The position numbers and the translations under genes are program-made. Under the pieces are notes generated by a model that saw only the letters and a list, made by a program, of their open reading frames with translations, was not told the DNA's origin and did not search any database. A DNA stretch of 64,000 nucleotides from Chitinophagaceae bacterium BSSC1 (GTDB lineage Bacteria; Bacteroidota; Bacteroidia; Chitinophagales; Chitinophagaceae): assembly GCA_002256435.1 (NCBI GenBank), contig NKJC01000001.1, forward strand, positions 62,001 to 126,000, written 5' to 3'. Below, in pieces: positions 29,244-37,911 of the stretch (the first letter of the stretch is position 1; every line of letters starts with the position of its first letter).

Positions 29244-32200
29244 TTAGAAAGTTACGTTTACACCAAAGTTGAAATTCTTCTGATTGTTAGGATAGTTACC
29301 ATAGTCAATACCGAATGCAGTATTAGATCCACCTAATTCTGGGTCTAAACCAGTGTATTTGGTAATGGTAAACAAGTTAGCAACCTGACCATAGAAACGT
29401 ACTTTTTCAATTCCCAATTTCTTCAAAGAAGCAGCTGGTACTGTGTAACCAATGATCAGAGATTTGCACCTGAAATAGCCACCTTTCTCTAAGTAATAAG
29501 AGTTAGGTACTTGGTTAGTAGAGAAGCTTGCATCATTCTCAGCAATAGGAACAGTTGTGTTGGTACGGGTTGGCAACCAAGATTTGTTCAAAGCGTCTTG
29601 ACTCTTCACACCTTGGAAAGAAGGATAGAAATCTGTCCAGTAGCGAACATAGTTGATTACATCGTTGCCAAATGAACCATAGAAGAAAGTAGAGAAATCA
29701 AAGTTTTTATAGTTCACATTTACATTAAAGCCCAATGTAAATTTAGGGTTAGGGTTACCAAAGAAAGTTCTGTCTTTATCAGTGATAACTTTATCTCCGT
29801 CAACGTCTACATATTTGAAACGTCCTGGTTTAGCACCATCCTGAGTTGCAGATTTAGTAACATCAGCAGCGTCTTGGAAAATGCCTGCTACTTTGTAACC
29901 ATAGAAAGCACCAATTGCATTACCAACTTGGTTTCTTACAAAGTTACCAATACGAGATCCACCCGCGTCAAAGTAGTTACCTGGAATTTCAGATACGTTT
30001 GTTTTGTACTGAGTAAAAATTAAACCTAAATCATATTTCAGGTCTTTATTAGGAGCACCATGGTAAGTTACACTCGCATCAATACCCTTGTTTTCAATGT
30101 TACCAATGTTAACGTTGGGTAGAGCCGCACCACCTACAGTTGCAGGGGCTTGGTCAGAGAACAATAGACCATTTACTTTCTTCTGATAGTATTCAAAAGA
30201 GAAGTCTACTTTGTTTTTGAACATTACCGCATCAAAACCAAAGTTGCTCAAGATATTTTCTTCCCAACCAGTTGCAGGGTTACCAATTCTAGTAGAAGTG
30301 AAACCTTGAACTGATCCAGTAGAAGTACCATTGATATCATAGTAAGCAGTACCTGGACCACCACCATATTGAGAGAATGCGTTAGAAGGATCTACGTTGG
30401 CTTGGTTACCCAATTTACCCCAAGAGGCACGGATTTTCAAGTCATTGATCCAAGAAACATCTTTCATGAAGTCTTCACGAGAAATTCTCCAACCAGCAGC
30501 AAATGAAGGGAAAATACCATAACGCTTGTCTGGTCCAAATCTAGAAGAACCATCCCTACGTACTGTAGCGCTTAATAAGTATTTGTCATTGTAAGCATAA
30601 TCAACTTTACCAAACAAAGAGTAAAGAGAGTTGATATATGCATAACTGTAGTTAGTGAAACCAGCAGAACCAGTACTCAATGTACGGAAGTTCACGTTAT
30701 CAGTAAAGTAGCCCAATGCGCCACCACCAACACCACGACCATAGTTTTCTTGTGCTTCAACACCTACTAAAGCAGTAACAGCGTGTTTTTCTGCAAATAC
30801 ATTGCTGTATTTTAAAGTGTTGGTCCAAGTCCAAGACCTGTTATAACCGGCGTTTTCACTAAAAGAGTTAGAACCATTGTTTTCAGCATTTTCATAAGTT
30901 CTGAAACCATAGTTATAGTAGTAGAAATTGCTCATGGTACCACCAAATGCAGAACGTGCAGTAAAGTGCTTCAAGAAGTCAATTTCAGCAAAGGCATTAC
31001 CTTGAATATCCCAAGAATTACCCTTGTTATCCATACCACGAACCTGAGTTGCTACAGGGTTTGTAGCGTTACCCAATCCTTTGGCAGCAGTACCAGCCCA
31101 TCCACCGTTGATATCGGTTACTGGAATGATAGGTTGTTGACGATAAGTCATAGAGATAGGGTTACCCTCATCTTGGTTAGTAAACCTTGGGTTATCTCTA
31201 TTAAAGATGTACAGGTTTTCACCTATACGAATATTGTTCTTAATGTTGAAAGTAGTGTTTACACGAGCAGAATACCTTTTCAGGTAAGTACCAATGGCAG
31301 TACCTTCTTGGTTAAAATAGTTCAAAGAGAACAAGTAAGTATTTTTTTCATTACCACCGCTAGCAGTGATGGTATGGCTTTGAATACCAGCTGGTTTAAA
31401 GATTTCATGGAACCAGTCAGTACCCGCTTTGTTAGCAGCTACAATCTGATAGATTCCTTTTGAGAAATCAGAAGTGTTGTATTTAGCCAAATCAGCAGCA
31501 GAAATAGAACCAACAATACCACCATTACCACCATTGTTGATGTAATCAGGTATAATTGGAGTGGATCCACTACCATATTGAGGGTGTGTAGTTGCTTGAC
31601 CAGAGTTTTTCAACGCCAACCAAGTAAGATCCGCCATACCTTGGGTATTCAACAAGTTAAATACATTACCAGATGGAGGACGTTGTGTACCTACATAAGC
31701 ATCGTAAGTAATCTGGGCTTTACCAGACCTACCACGCTTGGTGGTAACCACGATAACACCATTAGAACCACGCACACCATAAATTGAGGCAGCACCAGCA
31801 TCTTTCAATACTTGGATACTTTCAATATCAGTTGCGTTTAAGTTGGTCAAACTACCTTGAACTCCGTCAACAATCACCAAAGGATCAACGTTTCCAAAGT
31901 TGGTAATACCACGAATACGGATATTAGATCCAGTACCAGGTTGACCATTTGTAATTACGTTCAAACCAGAAGCTCTACCCTGAAGCATTTGCTCTGGGCT
32001 ACCTGCTGGAATGGCTTTAAGGTCTTTTACGTTTACCACTGATACAGAACCAGTGATGTCTTTTTTCCTTTGAGCAGAATAACCAGTTACCAGAATTTCA
32101 TTCAACTGGTTGGTTGTTTCATTCAAAGTAATGTTGAAGGAATTTTTTCCTCCCACTGTTTGCTCTACGGTTTCATAACCAACAACAGTAAAGACCAAGA

Positions 32201-32423
32201 TACTTTTATCACTTGGTGCATTAATACTGAAAACACCCTCGCCATTTGTAATAGCTACAGTGTTTGAGCCCTTTACCTCTACCGTTGCTCCGGCAATAGG
32301 TTGATTGGCTTTGGTGGTTACTTTACCAGTAACGGGTTTTTGAGCAAACGCATTGAAACAGAAGAAAGCAAGAAAAAGTGCAAGGAGCGCACTTCTGGCT
32401 TGCAGATTGTTTTTCGTTGGCAT
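29244..32423 (-). CDS. SusC/RagA-family TonB-dependent outer-membrane receptor
   Basis: 1059 residues. Signal peptide (about 1-27, ending NAFAQ), carboxypeptidase-regulatory-like domain (about 28-105), TonB-box-like LNEILVTGYS, plug with IRIRGITNFGNVDPLVIVDG and ASIYGVRGSNGVIVVTTKRG, then a 22-strand barrel ending in a C-terminal phenylalanine (GVNVTF). First gene of the SusC-SusD-VCBS-haloperoxidase operon. A 500-bp upstream region with two LacI-type palindromes suggests regulated expression. Confidence 0.96.
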   Translation of the reverse strand: MPTKNNLQARSALLALFLAFFCFNAFAQKPVTGKVTTKANQPIAGATVEVKGSNTVAITNGEGVFSINAPSDKSILVFTVVGYETVEQTVGGKNSFNITLNETTNQLNEILVTGYSAQRKKDITGSVSVVNVKDLKAIPAGSPEQMLQGRASGLNVITNGQPGTGSNIRIRGITNFGNVDPLVIVDGVQGSLTNLNATDIESIQVLKDAGAASIYGVRGSNGVIVVTTKRGRSGKAQITYDAYVGTQRPPSGNVFNLLNTQGMADLTWLALKNSGQATTHPQYGSGSTPIIPDYINNGGNGGIVGSISAADLAKYNTSDFSKGIYQIVAANKAGTDWFHEIFKPAGIQSHTITASGGNEKNTYLFSLNYFNQEGTAIGTYLKRYSARVNTTFNIKNNIRIGENLYIFNRDNPRFTNQDEGNPISMTYRQQPIIPVTDINGGWAGTAAKGLGNATNPVATQVRGMDNKGNSWDIQGNAFAEIDFLKHFTARSAFGGTMSNFYYYNYGFRTYENAENNGSNSFSENAGYNRSWTWTNTLKYSNVFAEKHAVTALVGVEAQENYGRGVGGGALGYFTDNVNFRTLSTGSAGFTNYSYAYINSLYSLFGKVDYAYNDKYLLSATVRRDGSSRFGPDKRYGIFPSFAAGWRISREDFMKDVSWINDLKIRASWGKLGNQANVDPSNAFSQYGGGPGTAYYDINGTSTGSVQGFTSTRIGNPATGWEENILSNFGFDAVMFKNKVDFSFEYYQKKVNGLLFSDQAPATVGGAALPNVNIGNIENKGIDASVTYHGAPNKDLKYDLGLIFTQYKTNVSEIPGNYFDAGGSRIGNFVRNQVGNAIGAFYGYKVAGIFQDAADVTKSATQDGAKPGRFKYVDVDGDKVITDKDRTFFGNPNPKFTLGFNVNVNYKNFDFSTFFYGSFGNDVINYVRYWTDFYPSFQGVKSQDALNKSWLPTRTNTTVPIAENDASFSTNQVPNSYYLEKGGYFRCKSLIIGYTVPAASLKKLGIEKVRFYGQVANLFTITKYTGLDPELGGSNTAFGIDYGNYPNNQKNFNFGVNVTF

Positions 32424-32622
32424 AGCATTTTGGTTGTAAGATGATTAACAGATTCAGGGCGAATTTAGAGAGAATTGATATCGGACTAGCTGCATTTTTT
32501 AACACTTTGTTGTCAATTTTTAACATCCTAATGTGTACCATTTACATAATAATCTGTTCAATACGCATGCAGCAAATCTTAATTTGTTAATGGAAACCCT
32601 TTACAGTAAAGGATTACAGCCC

Positions 32623-32650
32623 AATTTTACGCAAACGTTTGTGTAAAATT
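32623..32650. promoter_or_regulatory. 28-bp LacI-family-type palindrome
   Basis: Two 14-bp half-sites meet at 32636/32637 with one mismatch. The core is GCAAACGTTTGT, close to the LacI/PurR/CcpA-type operator with a central CG. It lies 200 bp upstream of the SusC start. No LacI-family gene is present in the window. Confidence 0.55.
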
Positions 32651-32739
32651 GATGAAAAATTAAATCGCTAACACTAACAACAGTTAGCCTGCATTTACTG
32701 TTAGTTTTTGGGATTATTTGATGTTTGGTCCCTGATATA

Positions 32740-32755
32740 GCGCAAACGATTGCGC
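32740..32755. promoter_or_regulatory. Second LacI-type palindrome
   Basis: GCGCAAACGATTGCGC shares the GCAAACG half-site with the palindrome 100 bp away and has one mismatch between the arms. Paired sites at this spacing would allow looping by a tetrameric repressor. This is inferred from sequence only. Confidence 0.5.
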
Positions 32756-32850
32756 ATGAAAGGATTAATTGACCAAAATGATGTTTAAACTAATTAAAAA
32801 AAATAATTAAAAAGTAGCACAAATGGATCAGGTCATTTATACAGGGTCTA

Positions 32851-32923
32851 TTTGCGGAAATTTTCCGGAAATAAAAAAGCCTCGTGAAAACATTCAAGAG
32901 GCTTTTGCGGAAATTTGCGGAAA
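32851..32923. repeat. Four clustered TGCGGAAA/TCCGGAAA motifs
   Basis: TTTGCGGAAA at 32851-32860, TTCCGGAAA at 32863-32871, TTTGCGGAAA at 32904-32913 and TTTGCGGAAA at 32914-32923 surround the terminator hairpin. The same motif occurs in the candidate DeoR operator near 1363. It could be a regulator site or chance A/T-rich repetition. Confidence 0.4.
32875..32906 (-). terminator. Intrinsic terminator after the tandem GMC genes
   Basis: Stem AAAAGCCTC (32875-32883) pairs with GAGGCTTTT (32898-32906). On the minus strand the stem ends in a T run and lies 20 bp after the GMC stop. Confidence 0.82.
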
Positions 32924-32926
32924 AAG

Positions 32927-34639
32927 TTAAAGATTCCCCTTTTTTAGCTCTGTTACAGCATGGTCAGCTGCTCTAGCAGTTAGCGCCATATAAGTTAAAG
33001 AAGGGTTTTGGCAGGCCGATGATGTCATACAAGCACCATCTGTTACAAATACATTTTTGGCATCCCATACCTGATTGGTGGCATTGAGCACCGATGTTTT
33101 GGGGTCTTTACCCATCCTGGCCGTTCCCATTTCATGAATCCCATGTCCAATGGCATGTCCATTGTCCCAAGAATTGATTTTCTTAACGCCCGCGGCTTCA
33201 AACATAGCTACCAAGTCTTCTTTGATGGCTTTGCGCATTTTGAGCTCATTTTCTTTGAGTTCTGCATCCATCATCAACACAGGTAGACCCCATTTGTCTT
33301 TGCGATTTTTATCTAGTGTTATTTTATTTTCATGATAGGGTAAAATCTCTCCAAATCCTGTAGCACCAATGGTCCAAGAACCTGGCTCGGAAATAGCTTC
33401 TTTAAATGCAGCCCCAATATTGAGTTCTGCTACATCCCTACTCCAACCTTGACGGCTAGCTCCACCTTGATATCCATAACCACGCAAGAAGTCCCGTTTG
33501 TCATTGTTCAGGTTGGCAAATCTTGGAATATAAAATCCATTGGCTCTTCTTCCAGCATAATACTGGTCTTCAAATCCTTCTACCATACCGGATGCACCCA
33601 AGTTATAGTGGTGGTCCATAATATTATGACCTAGTTCCCCACTGCTACTTCCCAATCCATCAGGCCAAATATCTGTTGCTGAATTCATCATCACCCAAGC
33701 AGAATTCAATGCCGATGCATTGAGAAAAACAATCTTTGCATGATAGGTATAGGTTTGATTATTTTCTGCATCCAATACTTCTACTCCAGTTGCTTTCTGA
33801 GTATTCTTATCATAGATCACCCTTGTTACAATGCTCCAAGGTCTTACGGTTAATCTCCCAGTTTTCATCGCCGCAGGCAAGGTAGAAGATTGGGTACTAA
33901 AATAACCCCCAAAAGGACAACCCTCCCAACAGCGATTTCTAAATTGACAAGCCGTTCTTCCTGGAATGGCAGCTGTTAAATTGGCTACTCTTCCAATAAA
34001 CAAATGGCGCTCATTATTAAACTTTGATTTGATCCTTGCTGCCACGTCTTTTTCTACACAGTTCAAATCCATGGGAGGTAAAAATTGACCATCGGGTAAA
34101 TGTGCCAAGCCCTCTTTGGATCCACTAATGCCCGCAAACTTTTCTACATAATCATACCATGGTGCAATGTCTTTGTAACGAATGGGCCAGTCAATGGCAA
34201 CCCCATCTTTGGCATTGGCTTCAAAGTCTAAATCGCTCAAGCGATAACTCTGTCTTCCCCATAAAATGGAGCGTCCTCCCAATTGATAACTACGCCACCA
34301 AGTAAAGGGTTTTACTTCTGTATATGGAGACTCTTCTTCATTGACCCAAGCGTCCATCACGCTTTCATTGGCTGCCCATCCTCTATGAATCACGGGATAT
34401 TTTTTCTTCTGCTCTTCAGTAGTTCTTCCCCTATGTTCTAGTTGCCAAGGATCTTTGTCTGCGTATTTATAATCCTTGATATGTTGGTGGTCTCTACCCC
34501 TTTCTAACATCAATACTTTAAGTCCTTTTTCTGTAAGTTCTTTGGCAGCCCATCCGCCACTGATTCCAGAACCCACTACAATAGCATCAAAACTATTTTG
34601 TGCTTGCGCCTTGTTGTTAATATACGCTGTATCTGACAT
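32927..34639 (-). CDS. GMC-family FAD-dependent oxidoreductase (downstream copy)
   Basis: 570 residues. The FAD Rossmann motif VGSGISGGWAAKEL lies near residues 21-34. The C-terminal catalytic region has GIHEMGTARMG and CQNPSLTYMALTARAADHA. A three-cysteine segment, CQFRNRCWEGCPFGGYFS, is shared with the neighbouring paralogue. No signal peptide is present. GMC enzymes oxidise sugars or alcohols; in Bacteroidota this subgroup is usually next to a gluconate-2-dehydrogenase subunit 3 gene, which is absent here. It lies 24 bp after the paralogue, so the pair is an operon. Substrate unknown. Confidence 0.9.
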   Translation of the reverse strand: MSDTAYINNKAQAQNSFDAIVVGSGISGGWAAKELTEKGLKVLMLERGRDHQHIKDYKYADKDPWQLEHRGRTTEEQKKKYPVIHRGWAANESVMDAWVNEEESPYTEVKPFTWWRSYQLGGRSILWGRQSYRLSDLDFEANAKDGVAIDWPIRYKDIAPWYDYVEKFAGISGSKEGLAHLPDGQFLPPMDLNCVEKDVAARIKSKFNNERHLFIGRVANLTAAIPGRTACQFRNRCWEGCPFGGYFSTQSSTLPAAMKTGRLTVRPWSIVTRVIYDKNTQKATGVEVLDAENNQTYTYHAKIVFLNASALNSAWVMMNSATDIWPDGLGSSSGELGHNIMDHHYNLGASGMVEGFEDQYYAGRRANGFYIPRFANLNNDKRDFLRGYGYQGGASRQGWSRDVAELNIGAAFKEAISEPGSWTIGATGFGEILPYHENKITLDKNRKDKWGLPVLMMDAELKENELKMRKAIKEDLVAMFEAAGVKKINSWDNGHAIGHGIHEMGTARMGKDPKTSVLNATNQVWDAKNVFVTDGACMTSSACQNPSLTYMALTARAADHAVTELKKGNL

Positions 34640-34663
34640 GTGGTTTGTTTGCTTTATGGTTAA

Positions 34664-36379
34664 TTATAAATTTCCTTTTTTAAGTTCTTCAACGGCATGA
34701 TTAGCTGCTCTAGCAGTTAAAGCCATAAACGTTAGTGACGGATTTTGTGTACTGGTTGAAACCATACTGGCACCATCCGTAACAAATACATTTTTACAAG
34801 CATGCACTTGGTTAAAAGCATTGAGGATAGACGTCTTTGGGTCTCTTCCCATTCGGGCTCCACCCATTTCATGGATATCTAATCCCGGTGCTTGTTTGCT
34901 ATCATTGGTACTGATATTTTTGCAGCCCGCTTTTTCTAACATTTCTGCTGTTTCTTGCAGAAAATCTTTGAGTGATAATTCATCATTATTGTCATAACCC
35001 ACTGAGGTAATAAGTTGTGGAATACCCCATTGGTCTTGCTTGTCTTTACTCAGTCTTATATGGTTACTTGCTTTAGGTATAGTCTCTCCCTGCATCATGG
35101 CAAATACGCCCCAATCTCCAACTTCTGTTAGGGCATCTTTAAATGCTCCGCCAATTCCATCGCTTGCAGCCCTTCCCCTACCTGCACCAAAATGCACCAT
35201 GTATCCTCGCAGAAAATCCATCTCTTGTTTTTCTACATTTCTAAAATTAGGCATCATTACCTGTGTTGGTCTTCTACCATAATAATACTTATCCTTTGGA
35301 CCATCATAGGAGGCAGATACAGATCCACGGTAATTATGAAAGGCTAGGTATTGACCAAGTACACCACTATCATTTCCTAAACCATTGGGGAATCTATTTG
35401 AAGTTGAATTCAATAAAATTAAATTGGTATTCAAACAAGCTGCGTTTACAAAAATGATCTTGGCAAAATATTCAGTTGACTTCTTGGTAATAGCATCAAT
35501 AACTCTAACGCCTGTTGCTTTTCCAAGTTGTTCATCATAAATAATGGAATGCACAACTGCATTGGTTTGCATGGTCAGGTTTCCCGTTTGCATGGCCCAT
35601 GGAATAGTGGATGAATTGGAACTAAAATAACCGCCAAAGGGGCAACCTCTTTCACATAGACTTCTAGCTTGGCATTGTCCCCTACCTTGTTTTAGGTGCA
35701 GTTCAGAGGGCTTGGTCAAATGTGCACACCTGCCTTGTACCACATGCCTGCCAGGATAGGCTTTCATAATTTTTGCTTGCATTTCCTCTTCCACACAATT
35801 CATCTCCCATGCTGGTAAAAACTCTCCATCGGGCAAAGTATCAAGCCCATCTTTATTGCCACTGATTCCTGCAAATTTTTCCACATGGGAATACCAAGGC
35901 GCCAAATCATCATATCCAATGGGCCAAGGAACGGCAAAGCCATCTCTTTCAGGACCCATAAAATCATATTTGCTCCATCGTTGGGTTTGTCTGGCCCATA
36001 ACAAGGATTTACCGCCAACTTGATAAGCCCTGATCCAGTCAAATGGCTTTTCTTGTTGGTATTCATGCTCCTGATCTTTTACAAAAAAATGTTCTGTGGA
36101 TTCCCCAAATGCATAACAACGGGCAACAACTGGATTTTCTTTTAAGAGTTTGGAAGGCAATTCACCCCGATGCTCAAAATCCCAAGGGTTCTTTGTGGCA
36201 GTGGGATAATCCTTCAAATGAACTACGTCTCTTCCGCGTTCTAATACCAATGTTTTTAGCCCTTTTTCTGTGAGTTCTTTGGCTGCCCAGCCACCACTAA
36301 TACCTGAGCCAATAACAATGGCATCATAACTGTTTTGTTGCTTTCCACCGGAATTGATGAGGGTGCTATCATTTGGCAT
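34664..36379 (-). CDS. GMC-family FAD-dependent oxidoreductase (upstream copy)
   Basis: 571 residues, a close paralogue of the downstream gene, with the same opening (VIGSGISGGWAAKEL), the same cysteine segment (CQARSLCERGCPFGGYFS) and the same C-terminus (DIHEMGGARMG, QNPSLTFMALTARAANHA). Differences across the substrate-side domain (VAWP/FDWIRAYQVGGKS regions) suggest two related but not identical substrates or a heteromer. First gene of the pair. It is divergent from the AraC regulator, whose start lies 230 bp away, making AraC control plausible. Confidence 0.9.
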   Translation of the reverse strand: MPNDSTLINSGGKQQNSYDAIVIGSGISGGWAAKELTEKGLKTLVLERGRDVVHLKDYPTATKNPWDFEHRGELPSKLLKENPVVARCYAFGESTEHFFVKDQEHEYQQEKPFDWIRAYQVGGKSLLWARQTQRWSKYDFMGPERDGFAVPWPIGYDDLAPWYSHVEKFAGISGNKDGLDTLPDGEFLPAWEMNCVEEEMQAKIMKAYPGRHVVQGRCAHLTKPSELHLKQGRGQCQARSLCERGCPFGGYFSSNSSTIPWAMQTGNLTMQTNAVVHSIIYDEQLGKATGVRVIDAITKKSTEYFAKIIFVNAACLNTNLILLNSTSNRFPNGLGNDSGVLGQYLAFHNYRGSVSASYDGPKDKYYYGRRPTQVMMPNFRNVEKQEMDFLRGYMVHFGAGRGRAASDGIGGAFKDALTEVGDWGVFAMMQGETIPKASNHIRLSKDKQDQWGIPQLITSVGYDNNDELSLKDFLQETAEMLEKAGCKNISTNDSKQAPGLDIHEMGGARMGRDPKTSILNAFNQVHACKNVFVTDGASMVSTSTQNPSLTFMALTARAANHAVEELKKGNL

Positions 36380-36609
36380 GACAATCGTTTATGGTTGCAG
36401 ATTTTTTACAAAATCAGACTAAATCTAAAACATTCTAGCCAATCCTTTTCAACAGTTTTTTCAAATTCACCCTTTCTATTTCAATAGAAATATCCTAGTT
36501 TATACACATATTTAGGCTTTCTTGCAGCGCATTTAAAAATCAAATTGTCAAATAATTATTATGAATAATCGGTGAAACCCTTATTTTCACCGCCTAACTA
36601 GGTTGCCGA

Positions 36610-37494
36610 ATGATTCGACACAAATTACTACGAGAAATTACACCTCTGAGTGAATCAGACTGCTTTACGGTTTTCAGCCGTACCAAATCTAGTTTTGACT
36701 ACCCCTTACATTATCACGAAGAATTTGAATTAAATTTTATCAAGAATGCCAAAGGTGTAAAAAGGGTGATTGGAGACCATATGGAAGATATTGATGAACT
36801 TGAATTGGTCTTGGTTGGACCCAATCTACAACACACTTGGCGCACACATAATTGCACTAGTTCTACTATTCAAGAAGTAACCATTCAATTTCACAAAGAC
36901 CTTTTTGGTGAAAGTTTATTGAGTAGGAATCAATTGAATATGATTCGTTCACTTATGGAAAAAGCTCAAAGAGGCATACTTTTCTCTCAGGAGACTGCTA
37001 GACAACTTTCTGCACGACTACTAAATTTGGGCAAGAAAAAAGGTTTTGATAGCATTTTAGAACTCATGTCTATTTTGAATGAATTGTCTCTTTCCAAAGA
37101 CATGGTGGTATTGTCAAATGCAACTTTCAATAACCAAGAAATTATCAAATACAATAGTCGGAGAATTGAAAAAGTAATGGAGTACATAAATAAGAACTAT
37201 CAAAAGTCTATTTCATTACAAGAAGTGGCGCAACTAACCAATATGGCTGAGGCGGCATTTAGTAGATTTTTCAAAAACAGGTCAGGACTTACTTTTGTAG
37301 AAAGCCTTACCGATATTCGGCTTGGTCACGCAACTCGAATGCTGATTAACTCAACGCAATCCATTTCTGAAATTGCTTACCAGTGTGGATTTAATAACAT
37401 TTCTAATTTTAATAGAATCTTCAAGAAAAAGAAAGGTTGTTCTCCAAAAGAATTTAGGGAGAGTTATGCATCTGAAGCCAGAGTATTAATTTGA
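36610..37494 (+). CDS. AraC-family transcriptional regulator
   Basis: 294 residues. The N-terminal cupin-like sensor domain (about 1-150) contains the strand SFDYPLHYHEEFELNFI, typical of sugar-sensing AraC proteins. The C-terminal HTH_18 domain (about 195-290) carries ISLQEVAQLTNMAEAAFSRF and ISEIAYQCGFNNISNFNRIFKKKKGCSPKEF. It is divergent from the GMC pair and ends next to the convergent gene at 37495. It could regulate the GMC genes or the phosphonate operon; the first is favoured by the divergent layout. Confidence 0.9.
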   Translation: MIRHKLLREITPLSESDCFTVFSRTKSSFDYPLHYHEEFELNFIKNAKGVKRVIGDHMEDIDELELVLVGPNLQHTWRTHNCTSSTIQEVTIQFHKDLFGESLLSRNQLNMIRSLMEKAQRGILFSQETARQLSARLLNLGKKKGFDSILELMSILNELSLSKDMVVLSNATFNNQEIIKYNSRRIEKVMEYINKNYQKSISLQEVAQLTNMAEAAFSRFFKNRSGLTFVESLTDIRLGHATRMLINSTQSISEIAYQCGFNNISNFNRIFKKKKGCSPKEFRESYASEARVLI

Positions 37495-37854
37495 TTATTT
37501 GTCTTTTAATAATTCAACAAAATTCTTTTTGCCCCAATCTTTTTTAGGTTCAATCCAAATACAGATATGGTCCTTAATATCTAATAAAGACTTCCAAGCT
37601 TCATTAATAATGTGAAAATCGTTTTCAGGAAATTCATCCTTACTATATTTTTCACCCAACTTAGCCACTATTTTTCCTGACTTTTTATAAAACTTGTTTT
37701 GAAAAAATTTGCCTAATGGTTCTTTGGATTTGCCAAAAAAGCAATTACCCAGTATTACACCTAATACTTTTTCTCTTTTGGTATCAATAATCACATTTTG
37801 ATAGAGGTAGGCTACAATTTCACCATCCTTGTCTACAATCGAATTCATAACCAA
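37495..37854 (-). CDS. Hypothetical protein, possibly 4-fold beta-flower type
   Basis: 119 residues, no signal peptide. The opening SIVDKDGEIVAYLYQNVIIDTKREKVLGVILG and the repeated short strands resemble the small beta-flower proteins of Bacteroidota, but I am not certain. It lies 57 bp after the FAD oxidoreductase of the phosphonate operon on the same strand, so it could be the last gene of that transcript. Its role is unknown. AT-rich compared with neighbours. Confidence 0.6.
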   Translation of the reverse strand: MVMNSIVDKDGEIVAYLYQNVIIDTKREKVLGVILGNCFFGKSKEPLGKFFQNKFYKKSGKIVAKLGEKYSKDEFPENDFHIINEAWKSLLDIKDHICIWIEPKKDWGKKNFVELLKDK

Positions 37855-37911
37855 AAATAAATAAGCAAACCCGATTCCAATATTAAGTTTTGAATCACAT
37901 TAATACATTAG

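Larger units (their letters stand above)
32424..32926. other. 503-bp intergenic regulatory region between SusC and GMC genes
   Basis: No gene is seen. The region holds the SusC upstream sequence, two palindromes of LacI type (32623-32650 and 32740-32755), a weak inverted repeat (ACTAACA at 32673, TGTTAGT at 32699), four copies of a TGCGGAAA or TCCGGAAA motif (32852-32923) and a terminator for the GMC gene. No exact TAnnTTTG box was found on the minus strand near the SusC start. Confidence 0.6.
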
